Positions 1 to 8,773 are shown, counted from the first letter of the stretch. The stretch: 64,000 nucleotides of DNA from Streptomyces fulvorobeus (GCF_013167895.1 NZ_BLWC01000001.1:3100001-3164000), one strand, 5' to 3'. A program made the numbers and translations. The notes: a model not told the origin generated them from the letters alone.

Positions 1-430
1 CGGCGGCCTGCTGAGCGACCTCAGCGCCCTTGCGCGGGCGCCGCTTGGTGGAGGACTCGGCCACTCCGTAGCCCACCAGGACCGGCGTACGGGTCTTGGG
101 CGCCTCGGGCGCGGCGGCAGGTTCCGGAGCCGCCACGGGCTCGGCCACCGGCGTTTCGACAGGTCCCTCACCCGGCGCCACGTCCACCGAGATGATCACC
201 TGGCCGACATCGACGGTCGTGCCCTCGGGGAAGCGCAGCTCGTGCACCACGCCGTCGAACGGAATCGGCAGCTCCACCGCCGCCTTGGCCGTCTCGACCT
301 CGCACACGACCTGGCCGTCGGTGACGGTGTCGCCTGGCTTGACATACCACTTGAGGATCTCCGCCTCGGTCAGTCCTTCGCCCACATCGGGCATCTTGAA
401 CTCACGGAAGCGAGCAGACGTCTCGGTCAT
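1..430 (-). CDS. bkdC: E2 dihydrolipoamide acyltransferase of a branched-chain 2-oxoacid dehydrogenase, 5' part only
   Basis: This is the N-terminal part (about 143 codons) of the acyltransferase core of a branched-chain (or pyruvate-type) 2-oxoacid dehydrogenase; the rest lies left of the window. The ATG at 430 opens a lipoyl domain. The lipoyl-lysine motif ETAKAAVE is visible near residue 46 and LPDVGEGLTEAEI-like sequence near residues 13-24. An Ala/Pro/Glu linker and VLVGYG, typical of actinobacterial E2, follow. It starts 20 bp after the E1beta stop, so it is the third gene of an E1alpha-E1beta-E2 operon. A paralogous operon lies at 15.6-19.2 kb. Assignment as branched-chain rather than pyruvate specific rests on resemblance to Streptomyces bkd operons. 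Confidence 0.85.
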   Translation of the reverse strand, partial: MTETSARFREFKMPDVGEGLTEAEILKWYVKPGDTVTDGQVVCEVETAKAAVELPIPFDGVVHELRFPEGTTVDVGQVIISVDVAPGEGPVETPVAEPVAAPEPAAAPEAPKTRTPVLVGYGVAESSTKRRPRKGAEVAQQAA

Positions 431-450
431 CGTCGTCACGGACCCTCTCC

Positions 451-1431
451 TCAGTACGCCAGCGAGCGGTCGACGGCGTCGAGCACCCGGTCGAGCCCCG
501 GCAGGTACTCGTCCTCGAGCCGGGCCGGCGGATACGGGACGTGGTAGCCACCGACCCGCAGCACCGGTGCTTCGAGATGGTAGAAGCAGCGCTCCGTGAT
601 GCGGGCGGCGATCTCCGCGCCCGAGCCGTAGAACACCGGGGCCTCGTGGACGACGACCAGCCGGCCGGTCTTCTCCACCGAGGTCTGGATCGTGTCGAAG
701 TCGATCGGGGACATCGACCGCAGGTCCAGGACCTCGACCGACTTCCCCTCCTCCTGCGCGGCCGCGGCCGCCTCCAGGCAGACCTTCACCATCGGCCCGT
801 ACGCGACGAGCGTGAGGTCGGCCCCCGTACGCGCCACCGTCGCCCGGTGCAGCGGTCCGGGAATGGACTCGGTGTCGACCTCGCCCTTGTCCCAGTAGCG
901 CCGCTTCGGCTCGAAGAAGATGATCGGGTCGTCGCTCTGCACGGCCTGCTGCATCATCCAGTACGCGTCGGACGCGTTGGACGGCGATACGACCTTCAGG
1001 CCGGCGACGTGCGCGAACAGGGCCTCGGGCGACTCGCTGTGGTGCTCCACCGCGCCGATGCCGCCACCGTACGGAATCCGCACGACGACCGGGAGCTTGA
1101 TCTTGCCCAGCGCGCGGGCGTGCATCTTCGCGAGCTGCGTGACGATCTGGTCGTACGCGGGGAAGACGAACCCGTCGAACTGGATCTCCACGATCGGCCG
1201 GTAGCCGCGCAGGGCCATACCGATCGCCGTACCGACGATCCCGGACTCGGCGAGCGGGGTGTCGATGACCCGGCCCTCACCGAAGTCCTTCTGGAGTCCG
1301 TCGGTGATCCGGAAGACACCGCCCAGCTTGCCGACGTCCTCACCCATGATCAGGACCTTCGGGTCCGTGTCGAGGGCGAGGCGCAGCGACTCGTTGAGCG
1401 CCTTCGCGATGGACATCTTTTCCACGGCCAT
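451..1431 (-). CDS. bkdB: 2-oxoacid dehydrogenase E1 component, beta subunit (branched-chain type)
   Basis: 326-residue transketolase-like beta subunit that pairs with E1alpha in the thiamine-diphosphate-dependent decarboxylation of branched-chain 2-oxoacids, giving acyl groups that prime branched fatty acids and some polyketides. Conserved blocks visible include GEDVGKLGGVFRITDGL, DTPLAESGIVG, VRIPYGGGIGAVEHHSESPEA and PVLRVGGYHVPYPPARLEDEYLP. The ATG at 1431 gives MAVEKMSIAKALNESL, the usual start, and lies 2 bp after the E1alpha TAG stop, so translation is probably coupled. The open frame continues upstream without support. About 60% or more identical by eye to the second copy at 17.0-18.1 kb. 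Confidence 0.92.
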   Translation of the reverse strand: MAVEKMSIAKALNESLRLALDTDPKVLIMGEDVGKLGGVFRITDGLQKDFGEGRVIDTPLAESGIVGTAIGMALRGYRPIVEIQFDGFVFPAYDQIVTQLAKMHARALGKIKLPVVVRIPYGGGIGAVEHHSESPEALFAHVAGLKVVSPSNASDAYWMMQQAVQSDDPIIFFEPKRRYWDKGEVDTESIPGPLHRATVARTGADLTLVAYGPMVKVCLEAAAAAQEEGKSVEVLDLRSMSPIDFDTIQTSVEKTGRLVVVHEAPVFYGSGAEIAARITERCFYHLEAPVLRVGGYHVPYPPARLEDEYLPGLDRVLDAVDRSLAY

Positions 1432-1433
1432 GG

Positions 1434-2591
1434 CTAGTTGCCCTCCTCGGCGGAGTCTGCGAACGATGCCTGGTAGGCGGCGAACTGGGCGCGCTCCTCG
1501 TCGACGAGGCTGCTCCCGTCCGCGTAACCGTGCTCGAAGAGCGACATCGGGTCCGGGTCGGGCATCGCCCTGACCGCTTCCCGTACGCGCTTGCCGAGGG
1601 TCTCGCTCTCCTCGTCCAGCGCGGTGAAGAACGCCTCGTCGGCGATCTTCTCCCGCTCCAGGTACGTCCGCAGGCGCAGGATCGGGTCCTTGGCCTCCCA
1701 GGCCGCCCGCTCCTCGTCCGCCCGGTACTTCGTCGGGTCGTCGGAGGTGGTGTGGGCACCCATCCGGTAGGTGAACGCCTCGACGAGGGTCGGGCCCTCG
1801 CCCCTTCGGGCCCGTTCGAGCGCCGACTTCGTGACGGCCAGGCAGGCGAGCACGTCGTTGCCGTCGACCCGGACGCCCGGGAAGCCGTAGCCCTGGGCGC
1901 GCTGGTAGAGCGGCACCCGGGTCTGGCGCTCGGTCGGCTCGGAGATCGCCCACTGGTTGTTCTGGCAGAAGAACACCACGGGGGCGTTGTAGACGGCGGA
2001 GAAGGTGAACGCCTCCGCGACATCGCCCTGGCTGGAGGCGCCGTCACCGAAGTACGCGATCACGGCGGAGTCCGCGCCGTCCTTGGCGACGCCCATGGCG
2101 TAGCCGGTGGCGTGCAGGGTCTGCGAACCGATGACGATCGTGTACAGGTGGAAGTTGTTGGTGTTCGGGTCCCAGCCGCCGTGGTTCACGCCGCGGAACA
2201 TCCCGAGCAGATTGGTCGGATCGACGCCCCGGCACCAGGCGACACCGTGCTCCCGGTAGGTCGGGAAGACGTAGTCGTCGTCGCGCAGCGCACGGCCGGA
2301 GCCGATCTGCGCGGCCTCCTGGCCCAGCAGCGAGGCCCACAGGCCCAGCTCGCCCTGACGCTGGAGCGCGGTGGCCTCGGCGTCGAAACGCCGGGTCAGG
2401 ACCATGTCCCGGTAGAGACCGCGGATCTCGTCCGCGGTCAGGTCGATCCCGTAGTCCGGGTGCTCGACACGCTCGCCCTCGGGCGTCAGCAGCTGTACGA
2501 GTGGGGGCTCGGAACTCTGTGGCGTCTTCGCGGCGCTGGTCCGCTTGCTGCTGCGTCGCGGTCTGCGCGCGGCAGTGCTCTCCACGGTCAC
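1434..2591 (-). CDS. bkdA: 2-oxoacid dehydrogenase E1 component, alpha subunit (branched-chain type)
   Basis: 385-residue ThDP-binding alpha subunit. The GTG start at 2591 (VTVESTAARRPRR) is preceded by GGAGGAG about 6-7 bp away and fits the family start; the longer open frame has no such support. Visible family features are the Lys/Arg-rich N-terminal tail, DMVLTRRFDAEA, the ThDP-binding stretch GDGASSQGDVAEAF(N)FSA-like near residues 180-195, and YRMGAHTTSDDPTKYR near residue 270. First gene of the E1alpha-E1beta-E2 operon, divergent from the response regulator at 2911. In S. coelicolor the equivalent genes sit next to the same regulator (recalled as SCO3815-3818). Confidence 0.92.
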   Translation of the reverse strand: MTVESTAARRPRRSSKRTSAAKTPQSSEPPLVQLLTPEGERVEHPDYGIDLTADEIRGLYRDMVLTRRFDAEATALQRQGELGLWASLLGQEAAQIGSGRALRDDDYVFPTYREHGVAWCRGVDPTNLLGMFRGVNHGGWDPNTNNFHLYTIVIGSQTLHATGYAMGVAKDGADSAVIAYFGDGASSQGDVAEAFTFSAVYNAPVVFFCQNNQWAISEPTERQTRVPLYQRAQGYGFPGVRVDGNDVLACLAVTKSALERARRGEGPTLVEAFTYRMGAHTTSDDPTKYRADEERAAWEAKDPILRLRTYLEREKIADEAFFTALDEESETLGKRVREAVRAMPDPDPMSLFEHGYADGSSLVDEERAQFAAYQASFADSAEEGN

Positions 2592-2910
2592 GTGCGTGCT
2601 CCTCCGTCGGTCCGGCCCCCGGGGTCTGCCGGGAACCAGTGCGGCTCGCCTGTGTCCGGACCCGTGCACGGGGTGGGTGCCGCTCGGCCGGGAACAGGCG
2701 TGACAGGTGCCCCGGCGAGCACCCTGTCAAAAGCACGTTACCCAGTGCATCGCATAACTGCGAAACCCTCTCTGACCTGCGATTTTGCTTGGATTTCCAA
2801 GTAAATCGAGAAAATCGGGAACTCTCGCTGGTCACAGCACTGGTAACAGCCTTGCAGGCCGCCGGAACAACGGCACGTTATCCCGGCCGACAGCGGCAGG
2901 GAAGGGGGGA
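2592..2910. promoter_or_regulatory. Divergent regulatory region with a perfect hyphenated palindrome
   Basis: About 320 bp separate the divergent bkdA-type operon and the response regulator. It holds an A/T-rich island unusual for this chromosome (about 2780-2825) centred on CTTGGA-TT-TCCAAG at 2788-2801, a perfect inverted repeat with a 2-bp spacer. Just downstream is a 12-bp direct repeat, CTGGTCACAGC at 2828 and CTGGTAACAGC at 2840. Both are reasonable operator candidates; which protein binds is unknown. Confidence 0.5.
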
Positions 2911-3588
2911 GTGTGTGAGACTGCGTTTGTGCGCGAAGATGGAAAAATCACCGTATTTCTGTTGGACGACCACGAAGTGGTCCGCCGCGGAGTGCATGAA
3001 CTGCTCTCCTCCGAAGCCGATATCGAGGTGGTCGGAGAGGCGGGCACGGCGGCGGACGCGCTGGTCCGCATCCCCGCGACCCGCCCCGATGTGGCGGTCC
3101 TCGACGTACGGCTGCCGGACGGCAGCGGGGTGGAGGTCTGCCGCGAGGTCCGCTCCCAGGACGAGAACATCAAATGCCTGATGCTCACGTCGTACGCCGA
3201 CGACGAGGCCCTTTTCGACGCGATCATGGCCGGTGCCTCCGGTTACGTACTGAAGGCGATCCGCGGCAACGAACTGCTGAGCGCGGTACGGGACGTGGCG
3301 GCCGGCAAATCCCTGCTGGACCCGGCGGCGACCGCCCGGGTGCTGGAGCGGCTGCGGGACGGGCCGAAGGGCAAGGGCGGCGACGAACTGGCCGGCCTCA
3401 CCGAACAGGAGCGCAAGATCCTCGACCTCATCGGGGAGGGGCTCACCAACCGGGTGATCGGCGAACGCCTCCACCTCGCCGAGAAGACCATCAAGAACTA
3501 CGTGTCCAGCCTGCTGGCCAAGCTCGGCATGGAGCGCCGCTCCCAGGCCGCGGCCTACGTGGCCCGCCTCCAGGCCGAACGGCGCTGA
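2911..3588 (+). CDS. Orphan NarL/LuxR-type response regulator
   Basis: 225-residue response regulator. The receiver domain (about residues 13-130) shows the acidic pair DD at 19-20, the phospho-acceptor Asp 65 in VAVLDVRLPDGSG, Thr 93 and Lys 115. A C-terminal LuxR-type helix-turn-helix (LTEQERKILDLIGEGLTNRVIG...LAEKTIKNYVSSLLAKLGM) ends the protein. The GTG at 2911 follows a G-rich AGGGAAGGGGGGA stretch; a GTG at 2929 (VREDGKIT) is a real alternative. No histidine kinase gene is adjacent, so it is an orphan. In S. coelicolor the gene at this place (recalled as SCO3818) has been reported to receive phosphate from the unlinked kinase SCO0203 and to affect pigment antibiotic production. It closely resembles DosR/DevR-class regulators. 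Confidence 0.88.
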   Translation: MCETAFVREDGKITVFLLDDHEVVRRGVHELLSSEADIEVVGEAGTAADALVRIPATRPDVAVLDVRLPDGSGVEVCREVRSQDENIKCLMLTSYADDEALFDAIMAGASGYVLKAIRGNELLSAVRDVAAGKSLLDPAATARVLERLRDGPKGKGGDELAGLTEQERKILDLIGEGLTNRVIGERLHLAEKTIKNYVSSLLAKLGMERRSQAAAYVARLQAERR

Positions 3589-3613
3589 GCGCCCCTCTCC
3601 GCCACGTCTTGCC

Positions 3614-3666
3614 CCGCGGCTCCGGGTGGCGACGGGACTTTGGTCCCGCGCCAACCGGGGCCGCGG
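3614..3666. terminator. Nested stem-loop, possible terminator of the response regulator gene
   Basis: Outer arms CCGCGGCTCC/CGGGGCCGCGG (about 3614 and 3656) enclose an inner GGGAC-TTTG-GTCCC-like stem (3634-3647). It lies 25 bp after the stop and ends 40 bp before the next start. There is no T-run, as is usual in Streptomyces. Confidence 0.45.
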
Positions 3667-3705
3667 ACCCTTACCCGGCCCCTACGGCTGGCGGACAGTG
3701 GACGC

Positions 3706-4131
3706 ATGGCCTCTGAGGAACTCCGCGCGATCGAGCTGCTCGGCCGGGTGCCGTACGGGCGCCTGGCGACAAGCAGGCGGGCGCTTCCCATCCTGGCCGT
3801 GGCCCGTCACGTCGTCACGGAGGACCAGGTGCTCCTGCGGCTGCACCGGGGGCTCGGCCACCACGAGTCGTGCGACGGGACCGTCATCGCGTACGGGGCC
3901 GACAACTTCAACACCGCGGCCGACCGCGGCGACGACCCCTGGTCCGTGCAGTTCACCGGCCCGGCCGAGATCGCCCATCCCTGTCCCGAGCAGCAGGAAC
4001 TCTTCGGCCCCGCGCCCCTCACCGCCAATGGCGAACCCTTCGATCCGGTCTATCTCCGGCTCGAACCCCACTTCGTCACCTTGCACACCTTGGGCTTCCA
4101 CGCAACTCAGCGAACCGGCCACACAGAGTGA
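3706..4131 (+). CDS. Pyridoxamine 5'-phosphate oxidase-like (split beta-barrel) family protein
   Basis: 141 residues with the fold pattern of small FMN-binding, PPOX/nitroimidazole-resistance-like proteins: an N-terminal ELLGRVPYGRLATS helix-strand, a strand pair with an LLRLHRG turn, and a central GADNFNTAADRGDDPWSVQFTG block. ATG 3706 is chosen because family proteins begin with a short helix before GRVPYGRLA. A -10-like GACAGT lies exactly 6 nt upstream with no Shine-Dalgarno, suggesting a leaderless message. The substrate is unknown; flavin or F420 binding is only inferred from the family. It lies 15 bp upstream of the APH-fold gene. Confidence 0.7.
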   Translation: MASEELRAIELLGRVPYGRLATSRRALPILAVARHVVTEDQVLLRLHRGLGHHESCDGTVIAYGADNFNTAADRGDDPWSVQFTGPAEIAHPCPEQQELFGPAPLTANGEPFDPVYLRLEPHFVTLHTLGFHATQRTGHTE

Positions 4132-4146
4132 TCTAGCATTTGGTAA

Positions 4147-5199
4147 GTGCCGCGCTCATATGCAACCCGTCCACCTGTTCCCCCGGTCGGCGAGGTGCTG
4201 CGCCGCTACCCCGGCGCCGGTGAGCCGCTGGCCTGCGAGCCCCTCACCAAGGGCCTCCTCAACCACGGCTACCGCGTATCCACCACGCGGGGCGCGTACT
4301 TCCTCAAGCACCACCTGGACAAGCACCATCTCGACGACGCCACGGGCGACCGCGCCACGATCGTCCGCCAGCACCGGGCCACCCAGCGGCTCCACTCCCT
4401 CGGCGTGCCCGTCGCCCCGCCGCTCGCGGACACGGAGGGTGACACGGTGACGGTGATCGACGGCCGCTGCTACGCCCTGCACCCCTGGGTGGACGGCCTC
4501 CACCGGGTGGGCGCCGAGCTGACGGCCGCCCAGTCCCGGCGGCTGGGTGCCCTGCTCGGAGCCGTACACACCGCTCTGGAGCAGGTCATGGGGCCGGGCA
4601 GCGGGCTGCCGCCCCGGCCCGGATACCGGAGCCCCGACCCCGCGGAGACCTTCGAACTGATCGACGAACTGCTGGCCGCCGCCCGCGGGACGCGCCCCCG
4701 GGACGCCTTCGACGAACTGGCCGTACACCGTCTCGTCGAGCGCCGCGCCCTGCTCGAACAGCACGCCCACCGCAGGCCGCCCACCCCGGACGGACCGGCC
4801 ACCGGATGGGTGCACGGCGACTTCCATCCGCTGAACCTGCTCTACCGGGGCGCCGACCCGGTCGCGATCGTCGACTGGGACCGGCTCGGCGTGCAGCCGC
4901 GCGCGGAGGAGGCGGTGCGGGCGGCGGCGATCTTCTTCGTGCGGCCGGCCGGGGAACTGGACCTGGAGAAGGTGGGAGCCTACGCGCGCGCCTACCGCCG
5001 GGCGGCGGGCGCGGGCGCCGCGGAGCTGGCGGCCGCCGTGCACCGGGTCTGGTGGGAACGGCTCAACGACTTCTGGATACTGCGCTGGCGCTACCGTCTG
5101 CACGACCGCAGGGCCGACCCGCAGTTCCCCGCGGTGTCGGCCCTGGCGGTGTGGTGGACGCGCGAGTACGAGGCGGTGTGCGAGGCGTTCACGCGGTGA
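4147..5199 (+). CDS. Aminoglycoside phosphotransferase (APH)-fold kinase family protein
   Basis: 350-residue protein with the APH/choline-kinase catalytic signature: the Brenner-like motif WVHGDFHPLNLL (about residues 219-230) with catalytic Asp, and the metal-binding DWDRLG about 20 residues later. The N-lobe has GLLNHGYRV (nucleotide loop) and FLKHHL (likely ATP-binding Lys). The C-terminal half is rich in Trp/Arg helices. The GTG start at 4147 has no Shine-Dalgarno but a TAGCAT -10 ends 7 nt upstream, a leaderless arrangement; that -10 overlaps the region just after the PPOX-like gene's stop. The acceptor is unknown; such chromosomal APH homologues often phosphorylate small metabolites rather than antibiotics, so I do not call resistance. 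Confidence 0.8.
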   Translation: MPRSYATRPPVPPVGEVLRRYPGAGEPLACEPLTKGLLNHGYRVSTTRGAYFLKHHLDKHHLDDATGDRATIVRQHRATQRLHSLGVPVAPPLADTEGDTVTVIDGRCYALHPWVDGLHRVGAELTAAQSRRLGALLGAVHTALEQVMGPGSGLPPRPGYRSPDPAETFELIDELLAAARGTRPRDAFDELAVHRLVERRALLEQHAHRRPPTPDGPATGWVHGDFHPLNLLYRGADPVAIVDWDRLGVQPRAEEAVRAAAIFFVRPAGELDLEKVGAYARAYRRAAGAGAAELAAAVHRVWWERLNDFWILRWRYRLHDRRADPQFPAVSALAVWWTREYEAVCEAFTR

Positions 5200-5227
5200 A
5201 CACCTCGGGCGCCCGGGCGCGGACTCC

Positions 5228-6832
5228 TTACGGAGTGGCGCCCGCGACGGTGCCGGCGGCGTCGCCGGCACCTTCCGACGCGCCTTCGGCGGCTCCCTCG
5301 GTGGTGCCTTCGGTCGTCCCCTCGGTCGTACCCTCGTCGTCGCCCGTGCCGCCCTCGTCCCCGGCGCCGCCGTCGTCACCCGAACCCTCGTCGTCACCCG
5401 TGCCGCCCTCGGCGGTGCCCGGTGCGGTGGTGGGCGGCTGCGTGGTCGGCTTTGTGGTCGGCTTGGTGGGCTTCGGAGCGGGAGACCAGGTGTCGGGCTC
5501 ATCGGTGGGCTGCCACTGGCCGCCCGTGGACGTGTCCGGTGCCTCGGTCTTCTCCGTCGGCTTCTCGGACGGCTTCTGCGTCGTCTTCGACGGGGTGGGC
5601 GAGACCGAGGTGGTGGCGGGCACCGGGGCCTTCTTCTTGCCGGGGTCGTCCGCCGCGTTGACGGCGAACGCCACACCGGCCCCGATCGCGACCAGGGCGA
5701 GGAGGACGAACAGCCACATCTTGCCGCGGCCTCGTCCGCCGTCGCGCCGGCCGCCGACGTAACCGCCGTCATCGGGGTTGACCGGCGGCAGGATCGGCCC
5801 CTGCGAGGTGTCCCCGTGCGCCGGGTAGCCCATCGCGGCCGTACCGCCCACCGGGCCCATCGGCGAGGTGTGACCGGCCTCCCGCGCCTGGACGGGGCCG
5901 GTGTTCCACGTACCCGTGTGGCCGCCCTGGACCTGGAGCATCTGCAGGCTGTACTGGACGAGTCCGCGCATCTCCTCGGCGCTCTGGAACCGGTCGTCCG
6001 GGTCCTTCGCGAGCGAGCGCATCACCATCCCGTCCAGCTCCGGCGGCACACCGTCCGAGACGTCGGACGGCGGGACGGGGATGTCCTGGACGTGCTGGTA
6101 GACCACGGAGAGCGGGGTCTCGCCGGTGAACGGCGGCCGCAGGGCCAGCAGCTCGTAGAGCAGACAGCCGGTGGCGTACAGGTCGGAGCGGTGGTCGACC
6201 GCCTTGCCGAGCGCCTGCTCGGGGGAGAGGTACTGGGGTGTGCCCATGACCATGCCGGTCTGGGTCATCGTCGACTGCGCGCCGTGCAGCGCACGGGCGA
6301 TGCCGAAGTCCATGACCTTGACCGCGCCGGAGTGCGTGATGATCACGTTGGCGGGCTTGATGTCGCGGTGCACGATGCCGTGCTGGTGCGAGTACGCCAG
6401 CGCCTCCAGCACACCGGAGACGATGATCAGCGCCTGCTCGGGCGGCGGGGACTCGGCGTTGAGCAGGAGATCGCGGATGGTGTTGCCCTCGACGAGCTCC
6501 ATCACGATGTACGGGACGGTCCTGCCGCCCACGACGTCCTCGCCGGAGTCGTACACGGCGACGATCGCATGGTGGTTGAGGCCCGCCACGGACTGGGCCT
6601 CGCGCGTGAACCGGGCCTTGGAGACCGGGTCCTCCGCGAGGTCGGAACGGAGCAGTTTCACCGCCACCGTGCGGCCCAGACGGACGTCCTCCGCGGCGTA
6701 GACCTCGGCCATCCCGCCGCGGCCGAGCCGGTGGGTCATCCGGTAGCGCCCGTCACCGACCACACCGCCGGTGCCCCAGGAGTCGGTGCCATCCGAAACT
6801 CCGCCGCCGTTTGCTTCGGATTCGGGTGCCAT
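5228..6832 (-). CDS. Receptor-type Ser/Thr protein kinase without PASTA domains
   Basis: 534-residue Hanks-type kinase. The catalytic domain (about residues 30-295) has the Gly-rich loop LGRGGMAEVY, Lys 59, HRD 155-157, DFG 175-177 and SPEQ. A linker leads to one membrane span (about 372-391). The extracellular tail of about 140 residues is Pro/Thr-rich, then strongly acidic, and ends in GTTEG/GAAEG repeats. There is no PASTA domain, so its ligand recognition must differ from PknB. ATG 6832 is preceded by GAGGA. Convergent with the APH-fold gene (28-bp gap), divergent from a second kinase at 7136. Confidence 0.9.
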   Translation of the reverse strand: MAPESEANGGGVSDGTDSWGTGGVVGDGRYRMTHRLGRGGMAEVYAAEDVRLGRTVAVKLLRSDLAEDPVSKARFTREAQSVAGLNHHAIVAVYDSGEDVVGGRTVPYIVMELVEGNTIRDLLLNAESPPPEQALIIVSGVLEALAYSHQHGIVHRDIKPANVIITHSGAVKVMDFGIARALHGAQSTMTQTGMVMGTPQYLSPEQALGKAVDHRSDLYATGCLLYELLALRPPFTGETPLSVVYQHVQDIPVPPSDVSDGVPPELDGMVMRSLAKDPDDRFQSAEEMRGLVQYSLQMLQVQGGHTGTWNTGPVQAREAGHTSPMGPVGGTAAMGYPAHGDTSQGPILPPVNPDDGGYVGGRRDGGRGRGKMWLFVLLALVAIGAGVAFAVNAADDPGKKKAPVPATTSVSPTPSKTTQKPSEKPTEKTEAPDTSTGGQWQPTDEPDTWSPAPKPTKPTTKPTTQPPTTAPGTAEGGTGDDEGSGDDGGAGDEGGTGDDEGTTEGTTEGTTEGAAEGASEGAGDAAGTVAGATP

Positions 6833-7135
6833 CAGTCCTCGCCGTCGTTTCTGTCCGCGCGTCCGCGGGTGTCACGGGTGCCTTGCTGCATTGCCAGGTC
6901 ACGCTACAGGCTCCGCCCGGCACCCCGGTTCCGTGAGGGACGGGCCATCCAATCGGCTCGCGTGCCGTCGAGGCAAATTACATGCGGTTCCTGTAACGCT
7001 TCCGAGACGCTTCCCACGCGTAGGGTCACGGAACGGGCACCCGGCTTGACGTGTCGTACCCCTCGGGCAGACTTGGCCGGAATACGGGATCTTCGCGTCA
7101 CGGTCACACGGTGCGCGCCGAGGGGGAAGCAAGTC
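6833..7135. promoter_or_regulatory. Divergent promoter region between two kinase genes
   Basis: For the rightward kinase a housekeeping-type promoter is visible: TTGACG at 7046-7051, a 16-bp spacer, and CAGACT at 7068-7073, followed by a leader of about 55 nt and an AGGGGGAAG ribosome-binding site. An 8-bp direct repeat ACGCTTCC occurs twice within 11 bp near 7000-7018. I could not place a convincing leftward promoter. Confidence 0.55.
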
Positions 7136-8773
7136 ATGAGCCAGGACGGCGCACACGGCGCTCAGGGTCGCTATGCGGGCGGTTCGGTCGCCGGTGGCCG
7201 CTACCAGCTGCGCGACCTGCTCGGCGAGGGCGGGATGGCTTCCGTGTACCTCGCGTACGACTCGGCGCTCGACCGTCAGGTCGCGATCAAGACGCTGCAC
7301 ACGGAGCTGGGGCGCGAGCAGTCCTTCCGTGAGCGCTTCAGGCGCGAGGCGCAGGCGGTCGCGAAGCTCCAGCACACCAACATCGTCTCGGTCTTCGACA
7401 CCGGCGAGGACGAGCTCGGCGGCGCGCTGATGCCGTACATCGTCATGGAGTACGTCGAGGGCCAGCCGCTCGGCTCCGTCCTCCAGGCGGACATCCAGCA
7501 GTACGGCGCGATGCCGGCCGACAAGGCGCTCAAGGTGACGGCCGACGTGCTGGCCGCGCTGGAGACCAGCCACGAGATGGGCCTGGTCCACCGGGACATC
7601 AAGCCCGGCAACGTGATGATGACCAAGCGCGGCATCGTCAAGGTCATGGACTTCGGCATCGCGCGCGCCATGCAGTCGGGCGTGACGTCGATGACGCAGA
7701 CCGGCATGGTCGTCGGCACCCCCCAGTACCTCTCGCCCGAGCAGGCCCTGGGGCGCGGGGTGGACGCGCGGTCCGATCTGTACTCGGTCGGCATCATGCT
7801 GTTCCAGTTGCTCACGGGGCGGATTCCGTTCGACGCGGACTCGCCGCTGGCCATCGCGTACGCGCATGTGCAGGAGGAGCCGGTCGCCCCGTCGACCATC
7901 AACCGCTCGATCACTCCCGCGATGGACGCGCTCGTCGCCCGCGCGCTGAAGAAGAACCCGAACGAGCGCTTCCCGAGCGCAGCGGCGATGCAGGACGAGG
8001 TCACCCGCGTGCTGAACGCGGGCGGCCGGTCCGGCGCCCCGGTGATCGTCGGCGGCAGCGGAACCCCGGGGAACAGCGGCGCGGGGGTCGGTTCGGCCGT
8101 CTTCCCGCCGGTCGACCAGGTCATGCCTCCGCCGCAGGGCGTGCAGACGCCGTACCAGCCGCAGCCCCACCAGACGCACCAGCCGTACCAGCAGCCCGGT
8201 CCGTACGGGCAGACCCCGGCGCCCACCCCGGGCTACGGCTACCCGCAGCCGTACGGGACCCCGGCCCCGCCCGCGCACGGGACCCCGCCGCCGTACACGC
8301 TGTCCCCGCAGTCGACGGGCGGCCAGGGCGGCGGCCCGAGGCGGAACATGCCGGTCATCGTGGGTTCGGTCGTGGTCGCGCTCCTCGCGATCGGCGGCCT
8401 CATCGCGGCGCTGAACCTGGGCGGCGATGACCCGGACAGCAAGAACGGCGATCCGGGTACCGGGGAGACGGCGGTGGCCGGCGAGCACAAGCCGCCGGAG
8501 CGGAACCGGACGATGGACGAGGAGGACTGCACGGACGCCCGCGAGGACTCGGACGACCCGCAGAAGGTGCAGGCGCCGAACTTCATCTACAAGGACGTCC
8601 TCTCGGCCAAGGCGTGCGTCAACGCGGCAGGCTGGACGGTCAAGGTCATCGAGGTCCCGGGCAACACGTACGCGGAGGACCAGGTCGTGGACCAGTTCCC
8701 GTCCTCCGGTACGGCGATCCCGGAGCGCGGCGCCCACTTCGAACTGAGGATCTCCACGGGCGACCCGGCCTGA
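7136..8773 (+). CDS. Ser/Thr protein kinase with one C-terminal PASTA-like domain
   Basis: 545-residue receptor kinase. Catalytic domain about residues 22-290: LGEGGMASVY, Lys 52, HRDIKPGN 152-159, DFG 172-174, MTQTG activation loop. A Pro/Gln/Tyr-rich juxtamembrane linker (about 300-400), a single span about 405-426, and one PASTA-like extracellular domain (about 479-542) with a Cys near residue 470 and one near 497. ATG 7136 sits after AGGGGGAAGCAAGTC. The closest neighbour is the other kinase, transcribed away from it. One PASTA repeat is fewer than the four of PknB at 40.7 kb, so binding to peptidoglycan-type ligands is possible but unproven. Confidence 0.9.
   Translation: MSQDGAHGAQGRYAGGSVAGGRYQLRDLLGEGGMASVYLAYDSALDRQVAIKTLHTELGREQSFRERFRREAQAVAKLQHTNIVSVFDTGEDELGGALMPYIVMEYVEGQPLGSVLQADIQQYGAMPADKALKVTADVLAALETSHEMGLVHRDIKPGNVMMTKRGIVKVMDFGIARAMQSGVTSMTQTGMVVGTPQYLSPEQALGRGVDARSDLYSVGIMLFQLLTGRIPFDADSPLAIAYAHVQEEPVAPSTINRSITPAMDALVARALKKNPNERFPSAAAMQDEVTRVLNAGGRSGAPVIVGGSGTPGNSGAGVGSAVFPPVDQVMPPPQGVQTPYQPQPHQTHQPYQQPGPYGQTPAPTPGYGYPQPYGTPAPPAHGTPPPYTLSPQSTGGQGGGPRRNMPVIVGSVVVALLAIGGLIAALNLGGDDPDSKNGDPGTGETAVAGEHKPPERNRTMDEEDCTDAREDSDDPQKVQAPNFIYKDVLSAKACVNAAGWTVKVIEVPGNTYAEDQVVDQFPSSGTAIPERGAHFELRISTGDPA

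Noticed and set aside
4147..5199. Aminoglycoside resistance gene
   Set aside because: Only the general APH fold is visible; no close match to known resistance enzymes can be claimed from sequence reading.
5816..7135. N-terminal extension of the rightward kinase to 985 codons
   Set aside because: The extra region is antisense to the leftward kinase; ATG 7136 has its own promoter and ribosome-binding site.
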